DNA from: Chromatiales bacterium
Lineage (GTDB): Bacteria > Pseudomonadota > Gammaproteobacteria > UBA6429 > Thiohalophilaceae
NCBI GenBank assembly: GCA_024641465.1
Contig: JAHEDB010000031.1
Location: forward strand, 2,722 to 11,581
Direction of reading: 5' to 3'
DNA length: 8,860 bases
The position numbers and the translations under genes are program-made. Below are positions 6,097 through 8,860 of the stretch, in pieces. Within the stretch, counting starts at the first letter, position 1. Every line of letters begins with the position of its first letter. The notes beneath the pieces are model-generated. The model had not been told where the DNA came from. It searched no databases and saw nothing but the letters and a program-made list of their open reading frames with translations.

Positions 6097-7851
6097 ATGA
6101 CATTTGCTCAACTTGGTACAGGCGTTTCCAAAGGCATCGCCATCGGCCCGGTGCACATCCTCTATCGGGATGAGCTGGAGATCCCCGAATACGCCTTGCC
6201 GGAAAAATTCGTCCCTGATGAACAGATCCGCTATACCGCCGCGCTCATCCTCGCCCGTCAGCAACTGCATGACATCCTGAGCCATATTCCGGCCAATACC
6301 CCGGCGGATATCGCCGAGTTTATCGATACCCATTTACTGATGCTGAATGATTCGGCCCTGGCAAGAATTCCCCTCGAGATCATCGCCAACCAGCGCTGCA
6401 ATGCAGAATGGGCACTCAAGCTGCAACGTGATGCCCTGGTGCGGGTATTCGATGCAATGGAAGACCCCTATCTGCGCACCCGCCGCGACGATGTCGATCA
6501 CGTGGTCAATTCCATCCAGCGGATCCTGCTCAACGGCCCGGTACACCATGGTGTACAACCGGCGCAGGAACATCCCCATTCCGGGCACATCCTGGTCGCT
6601 GATGACCTGTCACCGGCCGATACGGTGCTGATGCAACACCAGGGGATAGCCGCCTTTATTACCGAAACCGGCGGCCCGACCTCACACACCGCGATCCTGG
6701 CGAGAAGCCTCGGCATCCCGGCCATTATCGGCCTGCATCGGGCTCGGGATTTATTACGTGATGATGAAACCATCATTCTGGATGGTCAACAGGGCTGGGT
6801 CCTGGCCAATCCGGATGAATACAGCCTGCAGTTTTATCATCAAAAACGTCGTCAGGAACATATTCAGTATCTTGAGTCTGTCAAAAACCGCGACCTGCCG
6901 GCGGTGACCCAGGATGGTGAAACCATCAAGCTCATGGCCAATATTGAATTGCCCACCGATATCGACGCGGTGCATAACATCGGCGCGCAGGGCATCGGTC
7001 TGTATCGGACGGAATTTCTGTTTATGAATCGCATCAGCCCGCCCGATGAAGAGGAACAATTCAGGACCTACCTGGAGGTGGTTGAAAAACTCAAGGGCAA
7101 ATTGTTGACCATCCGCACCATTGACCTCGGTGCGGATAAACAGGTCGATGGTGGGCGTCACCAGACAGCGACCACCACCAACCCGGCGTTGGGGCTGCGC
7201 GCCGTGCGCCTCTGTCTCAAGGAGCCGGCCCTGTTCATACCACAACTACGCGCCATCCTGCGGGCCTCGGCCTGTGGCCCGGTGCGTATCCTGTTGCCCA
7301 TGTTGTCGAACATCAACGAACTTAAACTGATCCTGGAGTTGATAAACGATACCAAGGCAAGATTAACGGAGCAGGGCATTCCCTTCGATGACGATATTGC
7401 AATCGGCGGCATGATTGAAGTCCCGGCGGCCGCGATCAAGGCGCGGATGTTTCTGCATCATCTCGATTTTCTGTCCATCGGCACCAATGACCTGATCCAA
7501 TATACCCTGGCCATCGATCGTATCGATGAAGAGGTCAACTATCTGTATGACCCGCTCAACCCGGCGGTATTGCATCTGATCGCCCTGTCGATCGAGGCCG
7601 GCAAGTCATTATCCAAACCGGTGGGCATGTGTGGTGAGATGGCGGCCGATCCACGCTTCACCCGCATCCTGCTCGGACTGGGGCTGACCGAGTTCAGCAT
7701 GCACGCCAGTAGTCTGTCGGGCGTCAAACAGGTCATCAATAACAGTCACTTCACCCAGCTCTCGGCCGAAACCCAAAAGATGATGTCTACCCCGGACTAT
7801 GATGAATTTCTAACACTCCTGCATCGTTTCCAATATACCTCCCGCCATTAA
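6097..7851 (+). CDS. ptsI: PTS enzyme I, phosphoenolpyruvate-protein phosphotransferase
   Basis: First enzyme of the phosphorelay: it autophosphorylates with phosphoenolpyruvate and passes the phosphate to HPr His15. The 584 residues are of standard EI length. The N-terminal HPr-binding/swivel part includes GVSKGIAIGPV (9-19), and the phosphorylated residue is His197 in GGPTSHTAILARSLGIPA. The C-terminal PEP-binding barrel has GLYRTEFLFM (301-310), RTIDLGADK (340-348), the signature DFLSIGTNDLIQYTLAIDR (457-475) and the catalytic Cys512 in GMCGEMA. There is no N-terminal GAF domain, so it is PtsI-like rather than the PtsP/EI-Ntr of enterics and pseudomonads, although many annotation pipelines use ptsP for the whole family. 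It starts 44 bases after HPr with GGGGA six bases before the ATG. Confidence 0.97.
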   Translation: MTFAQLGTGVSKGIAIGPVHILYRDELEIPEYALPEKFVPDEQIRYTAALILARQQLHDILSHIPANTPADIAEFIDTHLLMLNDSALARIPLEIIANQRCNAEWALKLQRDALVRVFDAMEDPYLRTRRDDVDHVVNSIQRILLNGPVHHGVQPAQEHPHSGHILVADDLSPADTVLMQHQGIAAFITETGGPTSHTAILARSLGIPAIIGLHRARDLLRDDETIILDGQQGWVLANPDEYSLQFYHQKRRQEHIQYLESVKNRDLPAVTQDGETIKLMANIELPTDIDAVHNIGAQGIGLYRTEFLFMNRISPPDEEEQFRTYLEVVEKLKGKLLTIRTIDLGADKQVDGGRHQTATTTNPALGLRAVRLCLKEPALFIPQLRAILRASACGPVRILLPMLSNINELKLILELINDTKARLTEQGIPFDDDIAIGGMIEVPAAAIKARMFLHHLDFLSIGTNDLIQYTLAIDRIDEEVNYLYDPLNPAVLHLIALSIEAGKSLSKPVGMCGEMAADPRFTRILLGLGLTEFSMHASSLSGVKQVINNSHFTQLSAETQKMMSTPDYDEFLTLLHRFQYTSRH

Positions 7852-7925
7852 TATCCCTTTAATATAAGTGCTTTACCATTTTTCCTGAACACCTGTTAAA
7901 CTGTTCCAAACAGCAGGATCGTGTA
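7852..7925 (+). promoter_or_regulatory. ptsI-mgtE gap; weak promoter candidate and mgtE ribosome binding site
   Basis: This 74-base A/T-rich gap contains AGGA (7915-7918), seven bases before the mgtE ATG, a reasonable Shine-Dalgarno. A weak sigma-70-like pair can be drawn: TTTACC (7872-7877) and TAAACT (7897-7902) preceded by TGT, but the 19-base spacing is long and each hexamer matches only four of six. A short hairpin CTGTT-cca-AACAG (7901-7913) overlaps the ribosome binding site region; it has no T tract and is not a terminator. The gap is too short for the Mg2+-sensing M-box leader. I cannot tell whether mgtE is read from ptsI or on its own. Confidence 0.25.
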
Positions 7926-8860
7926 ATGTCTGATACCGAACAAGCCCTAACACCGCAACAATCGCTGCTGAATGCGATTGAAGCGAATGACATTGAACAA
8001 ATCGAAACCCTGCTGGAAGACATGCATCCGGCCGATATCGCCCATTGGCTCGAATCCCTGCCATCCAATCAACGTGACCTCATCTGGCCCTTATTACCAT
8101 CGGAAATAACCGGTGAGGTGCTGCTGCACCTGAACGATGAACTGCGCGCCAGCCTGATGCGCAAGATGAATGATGAAGACCTGCGGCAGGCGGCGGAAAA
8201 CCTCGACACCGATGACCTGGCCGACATCATTCCCGAGATGCCGCTCAATGTCACACAGGAACTCCTGTTGACCATGGAGACCCAGGATCGGGATCGGCTG
8301 CGTTCGGTGCTGTCCTATCCCGAGGATACCGCCGGTGGTCTGATGGACCCGGACACCATAATGGTGCGGGAGAATATCAGCCTGGACGTGGTGCTGCGTT
8401 ACCTGCGCCGCCGTGGCGAAATACCGGAGGGCACTGACAAGCTGTTCGTGGTGGATCGTGACAACAAATACCTCGGTCTGCTCACCCTGTCGAAGTTATT
8501 AACAACCGACCCGTCCCGCAAGGTCGAGGAGATCATGGACCGGGAGGACGACGCCATCGCCGCCACCATGTCGTCACAGGATGTAGCTAATATGTTTGAA
8601 CGCCGCGACCTGATCACCGCCCCGGTGGTGGATGTGGAAAATCGTCTGCTGGGCCGTATTACCATTGATGACGTGGTCGACGTTATCCGCGATACCGCCG
8701 ATCACTCTTTCATGAGTATGGCGGGGCTGAACGAAGAACAGGACATGTTCGCCCCGGTCTTCTCCAGCACACGGCGACGCAGTGTCTGGCTGGGGATCAA
8801 TCTGCTCACCGCCTTGCTGGCCTCGTGGGTCATCGGCCTGTTCGATACCACCCTCGAACA
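7926..8860 (+). CDS. mgtE: MgtE-family magnesium transporter (3' end outside window)
   Basis: MgtE is a homodimeric Mg2+-selective inner-membrane channel gated by intracellular Mg2+. The visible 311 residues start at the ATG after AGGA and read without a stop to the window edge. An acidic helical N domain occupies about 15-130 (MHPADIAHWLESLP, DTDDLADIIPEMP). CBS domain 1 covers about 135-192 (YPEDTAGGLMDPDTIMV, LFVVDRDNKYLGLLTL), and CBS domain 2 about 198-254 (KVEEIMDREDDAI, APVVDVENRLLGRITIDDVVDVI). The connecting plug helix follows, and then the first membrane helix (SVWLGINLLTALLASWVIGLF, 286-306). The four remaining membrane helices lie to the right of the window. The many acidic residues at the N/CBS interface are those that bind regulatory Mg2+ in the family. 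It lies 74 bases after ptsI on the same strand. Confidence 0.95.
   Translation, partial: MSDTEQALTPQQSLLNAIEANDIEQIETLLEDMHPADIAHWLESLPSNQRDLIWPLLPSEITGEVLLHLNDELRASLMRKMNDEDLRQAAENLDTDDLADIIPEMPLNVTQELLLTMETQDRDRLRSVLSYPEDTAGGLMDPDTIMVRENISLDVVLRYLRRRGEIPEGTDKLFVVDRDNKYLGLLTLSKLLTTDPSRKVEEIMDREDDAIAATMSSQDVANMFERRDLITAPVVDVENRLLGRITIDDVVDVIRDTADHSFMSMAGLNEEQDMFAPVFSSTRRRSVWLGINLLTALLASWVIGLFDTTLE

Noticed and set aside
6097..7851. Calling this EI the nitrogen-type PtsP (EI-Ntr)
   Set aside because: EI-Ntr has an N-terminal GAF domain of roughly 130-170 residues; this protein starts directly with the EI N-terminal segment and is 584 residues long.
7901..7913. Terminator between ptsI and mgtE
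   Set aside because: The CTGTT/AACAG stem is only five pairs, A/T-rich, lacks a T run, and ends just before the mgtE ribosome binding site.
7852..7925. Mg2+ riboswitch (M-box) or ykoK-type leader before mgtE
   Set aside because: Only 74 bases separate ptsI from mgtE, far shorter than the M-box, and no matching helices are visible.
1..8860. Mobile elements, CRISPR arrays, tRNA/rRNA genes, phage or defence islands
   Set aside because: Genes are packed and co-directional with even composition; no repeats with spacers, transposase or integrase genes, or RNA gene sequences were seen.

Overview
This window is a gene-dense, ordinary-looking stretch of a gammaproteobacterial chromosome. The order lptA-lptB-rpoN-hpf-ptsN-(hprK)-rapZ is the classic rpoN neighbourhood of that class, and the LptB, sigma-54 and HPF sequences are close to the enterobacterial and pseudomonad ones. 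The presence of hprK, a Man-family EIIA, a Ser46-type HPr and a plain EI inside this operon argues against enteric bacteria and pseudomonads. It suggests an environmental lineage (a Chromatiales/Thiotrichales-like sulfur oxidiser or a relative is my guess, low certainty). Base composition is even, a little above half G+C by eye, and there is no sign of mobile DNA, CRISPR or RNA genes.

Layout: all eleven genes are on the + strand. Two envelope genes come first: lptA, cut by the left edge inside its signal peptide, and lptB, joined by an ATGA overlap. After a 77-base gap come rpoN (sigma-54), hpf (ribosome hibernation) and ptsN (EIIA-Ntr). Next is a tightly packed block of hprK, rapZ, a Man-type EIIA and HPr (ATGA overlaps or a 2-base gap), followed after 44 bases by EI. 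After a further 74 bases comes mgtE, a Mg2+ channel, cut by the right edge in its first membrane helix. No gene-free stretch exceeds 77 bases.

How they work together: lptAB serve lipopolysaccharide export. EI, HPr, the two EIIA proteins and HprK form a complete soluble phosphorelay with every catalytic histidine present, yet no EIIB or EIIC permease is encoded here, so the relay is probably regulatory rather than a sugar-uptake system. HprK has its P-loop and signature motif, and HPr carries the matching Ser46 site, so dual control of HPr (His15 by EI, Ser46 by HprK) is expected. RapZ keeps its P-loop and its C-terminal CTGGxHRS pocket but ends without the basic tail that binds sRNA in E. coli.

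I did not find an undescribed system. The most useful oddities are the tail-less RapZ, the permease-less relay with its HprK/Ser46 branch, and a few small sequence signals of low weight.
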